Positions 32,953 to 42,389 of a stretch of 64,000 nt of DNA are shown here, one piece after another. Positions within the stretch are counted from its first letter, which is position 1, and each line of letters opens with the position of its first letter. The notes beneath the pieces were generated by a model. The model saw only the letters and a list, made by a program, of their open reading frames with translations. It was not told the origin of the DNA and ran no database searches. The stretch comes from Bacteroidota bacterium (lineage in GTDB: Bacteria > Bacteroidota > Bacteroidia > Flavobacteriales > Weeksellaceae), in contig JAHIQD010000019.1 in NCBI GenBank assembly GCA_018902795.1, forward strand, positions 1-64,000, in the 5' to 3' direction. A program made the position numbers and the translations under genes.

Positions 32953-34947
32953 ATGAATAACAATAAAGGATTTAACTGGTTTTTTCCAATACTGATCGCA
33001 GCGGTACTGCTTTTCTTCTTCTCTAATCTGAACAGCGATTCTGCTTCGAATACGATTGATGAAGAAGGCTTTTACCAATTACTGCAGCAGGGGAAAGTTC
33101 AGGATGTAATGATATACAAAGACACTGAAAAAGCCGATGTATTTCTTACAAAAGCGGCTAAAACAGAACTTGCCAACAAACAGACAGCAAAAGAAAAAAG
33201 CCCTTTTTCCGCATTTGATTTTGCTCCGAAACCCGATTATACTTTAAGCTTTGGTGACCTGCAGCTTTTCCTAGAAAAATTTGATAAAATCAAACAGGAA
33301 AATCCGACACTCATTGCTAAAAAAGATTATGGAATCGGCAAAAACCCAATGACAGAACTGCTTTTCACTGCATTATTCTGGATCGCGATTATGGCACTGT
33401 TCTACTTCGTTATTTTCAGAAAAATGATGGGCGGCGGAGGCGGCGGTCCCGGCGGACAAATCTTCTCCATCGGAAAGTCTCGTGCGAAACTGTTTGATGA
33501 AAAAGATAAAGTTCAGGTAACGTTTAAAGATGTTGCCGGTCTGGAAGGCGCAAAAGAAGAAGTTCAGGAAGTCGTAGATTTCCTTAAAAATTCTGAAAAA
33601 TACACCAAATTAGGAGGTAAAATTCCGAAAGGCGTTCTTTTGGTTGGTCCTCCGGGAACAGGTAAAACCCTTTTGGCAAAAGCTGTTGCAGGGGAAGCCA
33701 AAGTTCCGTTCTTCTCTCTGTCAGGTTCCGATTTTGTTGAGATGTTTGTCGGAGTAGGAGCTTCAAGAGTCCGTGATTTATTCGCTCAGGCTAAAGTAAA
33801 ATCTCCTGCGATTATCTTTATTGATGAAATTGATGCCATTGGTAGAGCAAGAGGAAAAGGAAACTTTACCGGTGGAAATGACGAAAGAGAAAACACACTG
33901 AATCAGCTGCTTACAGAAATGGATGGTTTCGGAACTGACACCAACGTCATTGTAATGGCAGCGACCAACAGGGCAGATATTCTGGATAAAGCATTAATGA
34001 GAGCCGGCCGTTTCGACCGTTCGATTTATGTGGATTTGCCTGAACTTCATGAAAGAAAAGAAATTTTCAACGTGCATTTGGCTAAAATTAAACTTGACGA
34101 TAATATTGACAGAGAATTCCTGGCAAAACAAACCCCGGGATTCAGCGGTGCTGATATTGCAAACGTTTGTAACGAAGCTGCTTTAATTGCCGCAAGAAAC
34201 GGTCATGAATCAGTTAACAAACAGGATTTCCTTGACGCAGTAGACCGGATTATCGGCGGACTCGAAAAGAAAAACAAAGCCATCAAGCCTTCAGAAAAAA
34301 GAAGAGTTGCCTATCATGAAGCGGGTCACGCTACTATTTCGTGGCTTGTTGAGCATGCTGCTCCGCTTCTGAAAGTAACCATTGTTCCGAGAGGACGTTC
34401 TCTGGGTGCAGCTTGGTACTTACCCGAAGAAAGACAGCTAACTACTACCGAACAGATGTACGATGAACTTTGTGCGACTTTAGGCGGAAGAGCAGCAGAA
34501 CAGACGATTTTCGGAAATATTTCAACCGGAGCCCTTTCCGATTTGGAAAGAGTAACAAAACAGGCTCAGGCGATGGTGACGATCTACGGTCTGAATGACA
34601 AATTAGGCAATATTTCTTACTATGACAGTTCAGGTCAGTCAGAATACAGTTTTGGAAAACCTTATTCTGAGCGCACTGCGAATATGATCGATGAAGAAAT
34701 CTCTAAAATCATTGAAACTCAATACCAGAGAGCTTTAGATATTTTAGCAGCCAATAAAGACAAACTGGATGCTCTTGCCTCCAAACTTCTGGAAAAAGAA
34801 GTCATTTTCAGAGAAGATCTGGAAGAGGTTTTCGGACAGAGAGCATGGGATCCGGAACTGACCGAACATCCGGTCTCTAACACCCAGCATACGGAAAGCG
34901 ACTCCCCGGAAACAGTTCTGGGACCTGAATCAAATACGCAGATTTAA
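32953..34947 (+). CDS. ftsH: ATP-dependent zinc metalloprotease FtsH
   Basis: A 664-aa membrane AAA+ protease that degrades misfolded membrane proteins and regulatory substrates. Two membrane helices (about 8-24 and 139-158) flank a small periplasmic domain. The AAA module has Walker A GPPGTGKT (Lys near 238), Walker [12 protein letters not shown] and the arginine-finger region RAGRFDR. The protease domain has YHEAGH (H455, E456, H459). The ATG at 32953 is used; the longer frame reads back into rsfS. The C-terminal tail (about 640-664) is Ser/Thr/Glu-rich and likely disordered. Confidence 0.96.
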   Translation: MNNNKGFNWFFPILIAAVLLFFFSNLNSDSASNTIDEEGFYQLLQQGKVQDVMIYKDTEKADVFLTKAAKTELANKQTAKEKSPFSAFDFAPKPDYTLSFGDLQLFLEKFDKIKQENPTLIAKKDYGIGKNPMTELLFTALFWIAIMALFYFVIFRKMMGGGGGGPGGQIFSIGKSRAKLFDEKDKVQVTFKDVAGLEGAKEEVQEVVDFLKNSEKYTKLGGKIPKGVLLVGPPGTGKTLLAKAVAGEAKVPFFSLSGSDFVEMFVGVGASRVRDLFAQAKVKSPAIIFIDEIDAIGRARGKGNFTGGNDERENTLNQLLTEMDGFGTDTNVIVMAATNRADILDKALMRAGRFDRSIYVDLPELHERKEIFNVHLAKIKLDDNIDREFLAKQTPGFSGADIANVCNEAALIAARNGHESVNKQDFLDAVDRIIGGLEKKNKAIKPSEKRRVAYHEAGHATISWLVEHAAPLLKVTIVPRGRSLGAAWYLPEERQLTTTEQMYDELCATLGGRAAEQTIFGNISTGALSDLERVTKQAQAMVTIYGLNDKLGNISYYDSSGQSEYSFGKPYSERTANMIDEEISKIIETQYQRALDILAANKDKLDALASKLLEKEVIFREDLEEVFGQRAWDPELTEHPVSNTQHTESDSPETVLGPESNTQI

Positions 34948-34954
34948 AAATATT

Positions 34955-34998
34955 ATCCTGATAATTACGTTAACATACAAATTATCAGGATTTTTTTT
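34955..34998 (+). terminator. Terminator after ftsH
   Basis: ATCCTGATAATT (34955-34966) and AATTATCAGGAT (34980-34991) form a perfect 12-bp stem with a 13-nt loop, followed by eight T. Confidence 0.88.
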
Positions 34999-35027
34999 AT
35001 AAATTTAGTTCCTCAAATAATATTTTT

Positions 35028-35035
35028 TATTTTTG
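35028..35035 (+). promoter_or_regulatory. Candidate -7 element of the LUD-cdsA-psd run
   Basis: TATTTTTG is followed 28 nt later by the TTG start of the LUD gene. The -33 region is weak (GTT rather than TTG). Confidence 0.5.
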
Positions 35036-35063
35036 TAGTTACAATCGCATAATTCAATAGAAA

Positions 35064-35645
35064 TTGAGTCTTTTCAAAAAAATTGTCGGAAAAATATTAA
35101 ACCAGCCTGATGAGGAAGATAATCAGGATTTGGTGAAACTTGGAGATCAGTTGAAAAACGCTGATCTTGATTATAAATTTGCGCAGCTTTTTACGCATTC
35201 CGGCGGATTTTTCAATTACTGTGCAGACGAGGCTGAAGCTTTGCAAACTCTTAATCACATTCTGAAAATTGAAGATGTGAAATCTGTTTTCTGCTGGGAC
35301 CACGATTTGAAAAACTTTCTCGATGTGGTGAAAGTTCCCTACACAAAAGAACTTGAGCTCTTTAATGATGCTGCCTTCATCACCTGCGAATATTTAATTG
35401 CTTACGACGGCAGAATTATGCTTTCCCACAATAATATTCTCCACTATCATTCTTCAAGACTTCCAAGTAAAATTATTATCATGGCCAATGTATCACAGAT
35501 CGTCACCAATCTGAATGATGCGATGAGCAAGATAAAACGCAACGGAAATATCCGGAACCTTACCTCAATCAGCGGAAGCAATTCTAAATTAGACACTCCG
35601 AACAAGGACAATACAAAACTTTTCTTACTTTTGCTCGAAGATTAA
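35064..35645 (+). CDS. LUD-domain (LutC-like) protein
   Basis: A 193-aa protein of the LUD superfamily, whose LutB/LutC members act in lactate oxidation. Visible family stretches are FTHSGGFFNYCADEAEAL, a central CDHDLKNFL-like segment and FITCEYLIAYDGRIML. No iron-sulfur motif is present and no lutA or lutB gene is nearby, so a lactate role is doubtful. Translation must start at the TTG at 35064, because a stop precedes it by one codon and the next ATGs fall inside the conserved domain. It sits upstream of cdsA and psd. Confidence 0.8.
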   Translation: MSLFKKIVGKILNQPDEEDNQDLVKLGDQLKNADLDYKFAQLFTHSGGFFNYCADEAEALQTLNHILKIEDVKSVFCWDHDLKNFLDVVKVPYTKELELFNDAAFITCEYLIAYDGRIMLSHNNILHYHSSRLPSKIIIMANVSQIVTNLNDAMSKIKRNGNIRNLTSISGSNSKLDTPNKDNTKLFLLLLED

Positions 35646-35705
35646 ATTCTCTGACTTTTTCAAAAATTTCAAAGAAATATTCCCCTAACTTATAATCATT
35701 AAATC

Positions 35706-36581
35706 TTGGATAAAAATTTAGTTCAACGGATTTTCGGAGGCGCAATTTACGGTTTGCTCGTTGTTCTCTGTACTACGCCGCTTGGCGCACAACTTATTAA
35801 TAAAGTTTCTACAAACCTTGTTCAGCAGCAAAATCTCTTCTATGGCTTAATCACATTTTTCCTTTTCATCGGAGCATGGGAATGCATGAAGATGATGAAA
35901 TTCAATCCCAAAAGCTGGGAGAAATGGCTGGTTTTCCCATTGATTCTTTTGATTTTTTACCGTTTTTCCAAGAGGTTCTTCCTTCACGGCTTTTATTTCG
36001 ATTTCAACTTATCGGAAATTTTAGCACTTTCACTTATTGTGATTGCCGTTATTACCCTCTTCAGATTCTCCAAAGAACTATATTACGATAACGGAAAACT
36101 CATTTTTACTGTGATTTATTTGGCGCTTCCGTTTGGCTTTGCACTGGGACTTCCTAAATTTTCTTCCGTAGATGAAACTTTTACGTTAGAGGTTTTCTTC
36201 CTCTTCGTGCTGATCTGGAGCAGTGACTCTTTCGCTTTTTTCACCGGTAAATTTTTCGGAAAACATAAAATGGCTCCAAAAATTTCACCGAAAAAAACCT
36301 GGGAAGGCTTTGCAGGCGGTGTTATACTGACATTAGTGGTCGCTTTTTTTATTGAAAAATTTAATCCGGATTTACGCGGAAACTGGATGGTAGTAGGATT
36401 TTTAATTTCTATTTTTGCACCATTGGGAGATTTGGTTGAAAGCCAGCTCAAAAGAACCTTCGGGGTAAAAGATTCCGGAAATATTATTCCGGGACACGGA
36501 GGAATTTTAGACAGACTCGACAGTTTTATTATCTGCGCTCCTGTCGTATATTTGTATTTTATTTTAGAAAAATTTATATAA
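35706..36581 (+). CDS. cdsA: Phosphatidate cytidylyltransferase
   Basis: A 291-aa polytopic membrane enzyme that makes CDP-diacylglycerol from phosphatidate and CTP. The C-terminal family signature is complete: GDLVESQLKRTFGVKDSGNIIPGHGGILDRLDS. About seven to eight membrane helices are visible. The start is TTG at 35706 (MDKNLVQRIFGG); the first downstream ATG would remove the first membrane helix. It lies 7 nt before psd, so the two steps from phosphatidate toward phosphatidylethanolamine are encoded together; no pssA is in the window. Confidence 0.93.
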   Translation: MDKNLVQRIFGGAIYGLLVVLCTTPLGAQLINKVSTNLVQQQNLFYGLITFFLFIGAWECMKMMKFNPKSWEKWLVFPLILLIFYRFSKRFFLHGFYFDFNLSEILALSLIVIAVITLFRFSKELYYDNGKLIFTVIYLALPFGFALGLPKFSSVDETFTLEVFFLFVLIWSSDSFAFFTGKFFGKHKMAPKISPKKTWEGFAGGVILTLVVAFFIEKFNPDLRGNWMVVGFLISIFAPLGDLVESQLKRTFGVKDSGNIIPGHGGILDRLDSFIICAPVVYLYFILEKFI

Positions 36582-36588
36582 AAAACTC

Positions 36589-37242
36589 ATGAAATTACAT
36601 AAAGAATCTACCGGAACCATTCTTGTTGCAAGCATCGCTTTTACAGTAGCAGCATTTCTTTCGGTTTATTTTCTGGAAGAATGGTCTCTTTTGATTATCC
36701 TTCCCCTATTGATTATTTACGGATTGATTTTCTGGTTTTTCCGCGTTCCGAACCGTGATATTCAGGATCATAAAGAAAATGTGATTGCGCCGGTTGACGG
36801 AAAGGTAGTAATGATCAAAGAAGTGGAAGAAGATGAATTCATAAAAGGAAAAGCGATTCAGATTTCTATTTTTATGTCTCCGCTGAACGTTCATATCTGC
36901 AGATATCCGGTTTCGGGAAAAGTGATTTACAAAAAATACCATCCCGGGAAATATCTCGTAGCGTGGCACGAGAAATCATCTACCGAAAACGAAAGAACAA
37001 CAGTCGCTGTTGAAAGTTTAACCAATCATAAAGTGGTTTTCCGCCAGATTGCAGGGTATGTTGCCCGGCGGATTGTTTTCTATTGTAACGAAAATGATAC
37101 GGCTAAAGCTGGCCATGAATTCGGTTTTATTAAATTCGGATCCAGAATGGATGTCTTTTTACCGTTAGATACGGAAATAACCTGTAAAATAGGTGATAAA
37201 ACTAAAGGTGGAATTGATGTCATTGCAAAAATGAAAGCTTAA
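36589..37242 (+). CDS. psd: Phosphatidylserine decarboxylase family protein
   Basis: A 217-aa short-type (Psd-B/Asd-like) decarboxylase that converts phosphatidylserine to phosphatidylethanolamine. Two N-terminal helices (about 10-50) anchor it. The domain has VIAPVDGKVV, SPLNVHICRYPVSG, and the self-cleavage site in FIKFGSRMDVF, where the GS serine becomes the pyruvoyl group. It follows cdsA directly and is closed by a terminator hairpin. Confidence 0.93.
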   Translation: MKLHKESTGTILVASIAFTVAAFLSVYFLEEWSLLIILPLLIIYGLIFWFFRVPNRDIQDHKENVIAPVDGKVVMIKEVEEDEFIKGKAIQISIFMSPLNVHICRYPVSGKVIYKKYHPGKYLVAWHEKSSTENERTTVAVESLTNHKVVFRQIAGYVARRIVFYCNENDTAKAGHEFGFIKFGSRMDVFLPLDTEITCKIGDKTKGGIDVIAKMKA

Positions 37243-37266
37243 TACACGCTTTATAAAAAATAGTAG

Positions 37267-37296
37267 AGTCATGATTTTCGGGTCATGGCTTTTTTT
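37267..37296 (+). terminator. Terminator after psd
   Basis: AGTCATGA (37267-37274) and TCATGGCT (37283-37290) form an 8-bp stem with one G-U pair and an 8-nt loop, followed by seven T. Confidence 0.75.
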
Positions 37297-37326
37297 GTTA
37301 TTTTTAAAAATATTAAATTCCTTTCA

Positions 37327-37881
37327 ATGAAACTTCCATCTATTATATGTATTGCTGCGCTTTTAGTATTCCATTCCTGCACAGATTCCCAGAAAGAAAA
37401 CAGTCTTAAAACAAGGGAACAGGAATTAATAATAAAAGAAAAAGAATTTGAAGCTAAAGAAGCCGAATTTCAGGAACTGATCGCGCTGCGCGACAGCCTG
37501 AAAAATGCAAACGACTCTGCCATCGCAAATAATAGTTTACCCCTGAATATTTTAGGAAAATGGAATGGCAAAATGATCTGCACAGAATCTACCTGCCCAG
37601 AACATGTAATCGGCGACCAGAGAAATGATGTATGGGAATTTATGCCCCAAGGACTAAAGATGACGAATAAGACGGGCGGCGAAAGATTGTTTACCGCAAA
37701 AATAAGTGGTGATGACCTTATATTTTCCTCAGAGCCGAGTGCAAATCTCAATAACAGTTCCCAGATTACTTTTAAGCTCAATAGCTTTCAGGACGGAAAA
37801 ATAAAAGGAAGCCGCGATTTTACCGGTAAAGACGGCTGCGTAGCGAAATTCTCTGTTGAATTAGAAAAAAACCAAAAATAA
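37327..37881 (+). CDS. Lipoprotein with N-terminal coiled coil, function unknown
   Basis: A 184-aa lipoprotein. The signal peptide ends VFHSC, with the Cys near residue 18. A strongly charged heptad-like helix (about 25-65, ELIIKEKEFEAKEAEFQELI) is followed by a compact beta-rich domain with four cysteines (MICTESTCPEH and GCVAKF). The start at 37327 is chosen because the longer frame breaks the signal peptide and begins in the terminator region. I do not recognise the family. Confidence 0.72.
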   Translation: MKLPSIICIAALLVFHSCTDSQKENSLKTREQELIIKEKEFEAKEAEFQELIALRDSLKNANDSAIANNSLPLNILGKWNGKMICTESTCPEHVIGDQRNDVWEFMPQGLKMTNKTGGERLFTAKISGDDLIFSSEPSANLNNSSQITFKLNSFQDGKIKGSRDFTGKDGCVAKFSVELEKNQK

Positions 37882-37884
37882 ATC

Positions 37885-40002
37885 ATGGATTTCTCACATC
37901 TCACATTCCCACTCGAGGATCCTGTCCTGAAGTTTTTAGTGGTGCTGATTATCATTCTTTTTGCACCTCTTTTGCTCAATAAGATAAAAGTCCCGCATTT
38001 ACTCGGTCTAATTATCGCCGGTGCGGCCGTAGGACCGAACGGATTCAATATTCTCGCACGAGACAGCAGCATTGTGGTAACAGGAACAACCGGACTTCTC
38101 TATATCATGTTTCTGGCTGGTCTGGAAATAGATCTGGCGGAATTTAAAAAGAACAAATGGAAAAGTTTAGGCTTCGGCGGTTATACCTTTGTCATTCCGT
38201 TTATACTGGGAATTCTTACAGCATACTATTTTTTAGACTTCAACCTACTTACTTCCTTTCTGTTTGCAAGTCTTTTTTCTTCTCACACGCTGATATCATA
38301 TCCGATGGTCAGTAAAATGGGAGTTGCTAAAAATGCTGCGGTAAACATAACCGTAGGAGGCACCATGATTACAGATATTCTGGCGTTACTCGTATTGGCA
38401 GTGGTGGTAGGAATGACGACCGGTGAAGTGAACGCTTCTTTCTGGACCCAGCTTTCAGTGGGTATTATCTTATTTGGCGCAGTTGTTCTTTTTGGCTTTC
38501 CTATTATAGGCCGTTGGTTTTTCAAAAAGGTAGAAGATAAGATTTCCCAATATATTTTTTTACTGGTAATGATTTATCTCGCCGCTCTTCTTGCAGAGAT
38601 GGCAGGTATTGAAGCTATTATAGGTGCGTTTCTCGCAGGCCTTGCAATGAACCGTCTGATCCCACAAAATTCCGCACTGATGAACCGGGTAGATTTTGTA
38701 GGAAACGCTATTTTCATTCCCTTCTTTCTAATCAGTGTGGGAATGCTAATAGACGTTAAAGTGTTCTTTAAAGATTTTGAAACCATCAAAGTGGCATTGG
38801 TAATGATTTCAGTGTCTATAGGCGGGAAATACCTTGCATCCGTTGCTACTCAGCGAACTTTCTCTTTTACAAAACCTGAAGGCGGAATTATTTTTGGATT
38901 GAGTTCTGCTTCAGCAGCAGCAACTTTGGCCGCGGTAATGGTAGGATATAACATTGTGATTGGTGAAACCGAAACCGGAGAGCCTATCAGACTTCTAAAT
39001 GAGAGTGTGCTGAACGGAAGCATCCTTTTAATTTTAGTGTCCTGCACGATCTCTTCATTCATCACACAGACAAATGCTGAAAAAATTATCGAGGCTGATA
39101 ATGAAAATATGATATCGGAAACGGATCCCGATGATGAGAGAATTCTTCTGGCTCTGCATTATGAGAAAACAGTGGCTGCGATGACAAATCTCGCACTTCT
39201 CTTAAAATCTAAAAAGAATACCGAAAACCTATTCGCAATTAATGTTATTAATAATGACAGTAATGAGTCTTCTGAAAAAAACGCCGGCAAAGTACTGGAT
39301 AATTCTGTAACAATTGGCGCCTCCGCCGATGTTAAAATCACCCCCCTAAAGCGATTTGACAATGATGTTCAGGCGGGTATAAGCAACGAAATTAAGGAAC
39401 ATAAAATCACAGACCTTCTAATCGCTGTAGATCCGGATAAAGGTTTGTCCGCAAGTTTTGTTTTTAATCTGTACGGTGGTTACCTCAATAATTTTTCTGT
39501 AAATACGCTGGTGTATCATGCCATTCAGCCAATTTCTACGGTTCAGAAATATTTTGTAGTTCTGCCTGAAAACGCACACCTGGAAGCGGGTTTTTTCCAT
39601 TCTTTGCTTAAAGTATGGAATATCGCCAGAAATTCCGGATCGAAAATAGAATTTTACGGGAATGTAAAAACCATTAAAGTGATCGAAAATATCCGTGCAA
39701 AAGTAAATATTGATGCTTCTTTTATCATCTTCAATGACTGGACTGAAATGCGGAAAATCTTCGCTAAAATGAAGGATGATGATGCGTTCATCTTATTTAT
39801 GGCGAACCGTGAAATGATCTCTTTTCTGCCCCAGATGCAAAACGTTCCGGCTTACCTTAACGAGCATTTCAAAAACAGAAACTATCTCCTGATTTTCCCG
39901 TACCGAAAAAATGAAACCGAATACCGGAAGCATACCCGCGATATTGGAAATGCGGATGACTTTGTGGAAATCGGAAACATTGTAGGGAAGATTTTTAAAT
40001 AA
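37885..40002 (+). CDS. CPA2-type cation:proton antiporter with cytoplasmic regulatory domain
   Basis: A 705-aa protein with about 12-13 membrane helices in the first 400 residues. It has the monovalent cation:proton antiporter-2 pattern (FLAGLEIDLAEF, SSHTLISYPMV, TMITDILALLVLAVV). The C-terminal part (about 410-705) is soluble, without an obvious TrkA-N motif, and looks like two universal-stress-protein-like halves. It likely exchanges Na+ or K+ for H+; ion choice is not readable. It starts 3 nt after the lipoprotein stop and ends before a bidirectional terminator. Confidence 0.87.
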   Translation: MDFSHLTFPLEDPVLKFLVVLIIILFAPLLLNKIKVPHLLGLIIAGAAVGPNGFNILARDSSIVVTGTTGLLYIMFLAGLEIDLAEFKKNKWKSLGFGGYTFVIPFILGILTAYYFLDFNLLTSFLFASLFSSHTLISYPMVSKMGVAKNAAVNITVGGTMITDILALLVLAVVVGMTTGEVNASFWTQLSVGIILFGAVVLFGFPIIGRWFFKKVEDKISQYIFLLVMIYLAALLAEMAGIEAIIGAFLAGLAMNRLIPQNSALMNRVDFVGNAIFIPFFLISVGMLIDVKVFFKDFETIKVALVMISVSIGGKYLASVATQRTFSFTKPEGGIIFGLSSASAAATLAAVMVGYNIVIGETETGEPIRLLNESVLNGSILLILVSCTISSFITQTNAEKIIEADNENMISETDPDDERILLALHYEKTVAAMTNLALLLKSKKNTENLFAINVINNDSNESSEKNAGKVLDNSVTIGASADVKITPLKRFDNDVQAGISNEIKEHKITDLLIAVDPDKGLSASFVFNLYGGYLNNFSVNTLVYHAIQPISTVQKYFVVLPENAHLEAGFFHSLLKVWNIARNSGSKIEFYGNVKTIKVIENIRAKVNIDASFIIFNDWTEMRKIFAKMKDDDAFILFMANREMISFLPQMQNVPAYLNEHFKNRNYLLIFPYRKNETEYRKHTRDIGNADDFVEIGNIVGKIFK

Positions 40003-40031
40003 AATTACCTTTTCTGTCTAGCATACAAAAA

Positions 40032-40062
40032 AAGGAAGCAGTTTACGACTGCTTCCTTTTTT
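40032..40062. terminator. Bidirectional terminator
   Basis: AAGGAAGCAGT (40032-40042) and ACTGCTTCCTT (40048-40058) form a perfect 11-bp stem with a 5-nt loop, flanked by A and T runs, between the antiporter and a convergent lipoprotein gene. Confidence 0.85.
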
Positions 40063-40080
40063 CTCATGTATGAAACATCC

Positions 40081-40404
40081 TTAAATAGGAACAAAAACGA
40101 CAGCCGCGATCGCAGCAAGACCTACTGCAATTGAAGACAGCACGTCGACTTTTTTGGCTTCCCTTACATTGCTTTTGCTCAATACTACTTCTTCACCTGT
40201 TTTGGTTTTCCCGTAAATATTTTCTGCGTCCATTTTCAGAACCTCCATCTTTATGATCCTCGCATCATTCGTCTGGAAAGTATATTTATGGTACAGTTCA
40301 AGAGAATTGTTCTGCATCGGTCTGTTGCTGCTCACAACCCTCGTATGGCACGAGGCAATAGTGAAAAATATCAGTAAAGCTAATATGGGTGCTAATCTTC
40401 TCAT
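40081..40404 (-). CDS. Small lipoprotein with C-terminal hydrophobic helix
   Basis: A 107-aa lipoprotein with a signal peptide ending TIASC (Cys near 19), a short beta-rich middle part (IKMEVLKMDAENIYGKTKTGEEVVLSKSNV) and a hydrophobic C-terminal helix (about 88-106). The middle part resembles the small SH3-like fold seen in several short Bacteroidota lipoproteins. No neighbour suggests a function. Confidence 0.7.
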   Translation of the reverse strand: MRRLAPILALLIFFTIASCHTRVVSSNRPMQNNSLELYHKYTFQTNDARIIKMEVLKMDAENIYGKTKTGEEVVLSKSNVREAKKVDVLSSIAVGLAAIAAVVFVPI

Positions 40405-40471
40405 TATACTTATTTATTTTTTCAAATTTAATAAAAATAAATCTTTAAAAAATCATTGTGAGGCAATAATA

Positions 40472-41677
40472 TCAGAGTGTATTCAAATCCTGAGCCATTA
40501 GCCATGCCTCGCTCCAGCAGGCCTGAAAATTAAACCCACCCGTAACAGCATCAATATTAAGAACTTCCCCTGCCAGATAGAAGTTTTTCAAGATTTTCGA
40601 CGACATATTTTTAAAATTTATTTCTTTTAAATCTACTCCGCCGGCAGTTACAAACTCATCCTTATAAGTAGATTTTCCTGAAACTTTCATTAAATTTTTG
40701 CACAGATTCTCAAGAATATGCTTCAGTTCTTTTGACGAAATACTTGAAATACTTTTTTCTAAATCCACCTTTGAAAGCCAAAGAATCCGGTGCCAGAATC
40801 TGGTGGTAATATCGAAAATTTTAGAGGTGCCGATTGACTTTTTTGGATTTTCCTGCCTGAATTTTATGAACAATTCCTCCGCATCATCCATATCGATGCC
40901 CAGGAAATTAACGAGTATTTCAAACTGGTACTTTAAATCTGCAAGTTCTCTTGCCTTCCAGGCCGAAATTTTTAGGATTGCAGGCCCTGAAAGTCCCCAG
41001 TGCGTAATCAGCATCGGCCCCGATTCGTCCATTTTTAATTTGGGAATCGACACTTCTGCATTTGAAAAACTGGTTCCCATTAAATCTTTCAGAACATCAT
41101 TTTTAATGTTAAATGTAAAGAGTGAAGGCACGGGTTCTACCATTTTATGACCTAGATTCTGCAGAAGTTTTAATGATTTTGGGGAACTTCCCGTGCAGTA
41201 AACTACGTAATCGGCAATATAATCTCCGGTGTTTGTTTTAATCAAATACTGGGAATCCTTTGCTTCAATCGCAACAACGACTTCCTTTGTTTTAACGGTG
41301 AATTTTTTAGCTGAAACTTCGTTCACCAATGTATTAATAATAGTTTGGGAAGAATTGCTCTCTGGGAAAATCCTGTTATCATTTTCAATTTTGAGGCCTA
41401 CATTCCGCTGATCAAACCAATCCATGGTGTCTCCGGGCTGAAATTTATGAAAGACACTCAGCAATTCTTTATTTCCGCGGGGATAAAAATTAACCAGTTC
41501 TTTTGGATCGAAACAGGCATGAGAAACGTTGCATCTTCCACCTCCGGAAATTTTTACTTTCTGCAGAACATCTGAATTTTGTTCAAGAATCGTGACATGG
41601 AATTTGTTTTCGTCCAGGTTTGCCGCGCAGAAAAACCCTGCTGCCCCTCCGCCAATGATGATGATTTGTTTCTTCAC
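40472..41677 (-). CDS. HI0933-family NAD(P)/FAD-dependent oxidoreductase
   Basis: A 401-aa flavoprotein of the HI0933/YhiN family. The N-terminal dinucleotide motif IIIIGGGAAGFFCA, the family motif KISGGGRCNVSH, and the C-terminal AGEVLNIDAVTGGFNFQACWSEAW are all present. The GTG at 41677 (VKKQIIIIGGG) is chosen because it puts the Rossmann strand at the N-terminus as in relatives; the longer frame adds 25 unrelated residues. The reaction catalysed by this family is not established. Confidence 0.88.
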   Translation of the reverse strand: MKKQIIIIGGGAAGFFCAANLDENKFHVTILEQNSDVLQKVKISGGGRCNVSHACFDPKELVNFYPRGNKELLSVFHKFQPGDTMDWFDQRNVGLKIENDNRIFPESNSSQTIINTLVNEVSAKKFTVKTKEVVVAIEAKDSQYLIKTNTGDYIADYVVYCTGSSPKSLKLLQNLGHKMVEPVPSLFTFNIKNDVLKDLMGTSFSNAEVSIPKLKMDESGPMLITHWGLSGPAILKISAWKARELADLKYQFEILVNFLGIDMDDAEELFIKFRQENPKKSIGTSKIFDITTRFWHRILWLSKVDLEKSISSISSKELKHILENLCKNLMKVSGKSTYKDEFVTAGGVDLKEINFKNMSSKILKNFYLAGEVLNIDAVTGGFNFQACWSEAWLMAQDLNTL

Positions 41678-41784
41678 AAGATATCGCTCCACCGGAGCTT
41701 CGTTATTTACATTATAGAATCTTCCAATTTGAGTTCCCCGGGAACCCTGCAAAAATACGATTTTTCTAACCCATGATTAATGCT

Positions 41785-41792
41785 TAATTTTG
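41785..41792 (+). promoter_or_regulatory. Candidate -7 element of the thioesterase gene
   Basis: TAATTTTG matches TAnnTTTG and lies inside a longer open frame starting at 41780, which favours the ATG at 41813 as the translation start. Confidence 0.55.
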
Positions 41793-41812
41793 TTCCTTAT
41801 AAAAAATATCAA

Positions 41813-42337
41813 ATGTCTTTATATCATTATAAATTTGAAGTTCGGTGGAGCGATATTGACGCCAATAAACACCTCGCCAATTCATCGTATGTTGAATACT
41901 GTGCACAAACCAGAATGGCTTTTATGAACACCCACAAAATGGGGCTTAAGGAACTCAGCAGATGGGGAATAGGCCCTGTAATTCTGCACGAAAGATATTC
42001 TTTTTTCAAAGAAATCTATGCTGACCAGACGGTTTATGTAAGCGCGGAAATTTCAGGAATGTCAGAAGATGCCAGCATTTACCAGTTTGTTCACAAATTC
42101 TATCTTCCGGACGGCACTCACTGCGCCACGTCTGAGGCTACAGGAGTATGGATTGATACCATGCTGAGAAAATCCACTTCGCCACCCGATGATATTCTGG
42201 AAGTGATGAAGGAATTCAGCAGCGAAACTACGAAAGTTTTAACGCGGGACGACCTCAGAAACTTACCTTTTAAACCCGAAAATGTGGAAGCGTTCCATAA
42301 AAAAGATACTTTCACCTGGAGAAAGAAAGAAGATTAA
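41813..42337 (+). CDS. Acyl-CoA thioesterase (4HBT, hotdog fold)
   Basis: A 174-aa hotdog-fold protein of the 4-hydroxybenzoyl-CoA thioesterase family. It has the typical VRWSDIDANKHLANSSYVEY segment, where the Asp of WSDIDANKH is the expected catalytic residue. The substrate is not evident; relatives hydrolyse various acyl-CoAs. It precedes thiL by 52 nt on the same strand. Confidence 0.85.
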   Translation: MSLYHYKFEVRWSDIDANKHLANSSYVEYCAQTRMAFMNTHKMGLKELSRWGIGPVILHERYSFFKEIYADQTVYVSAEISGMSEDASIYQFVHKFYLPDGTHCATSEATGVWIDTMLRKSTSPPDDILEVMKEFSSETTKVLTRDDLRNLPFKPENVEAFHKKDTFTWRKKED

Positions 42338-42389
42338 CTTCTGATCGCCTTTATTCCATCATTTTTAAACGTTCTCAAATTTTACAATT

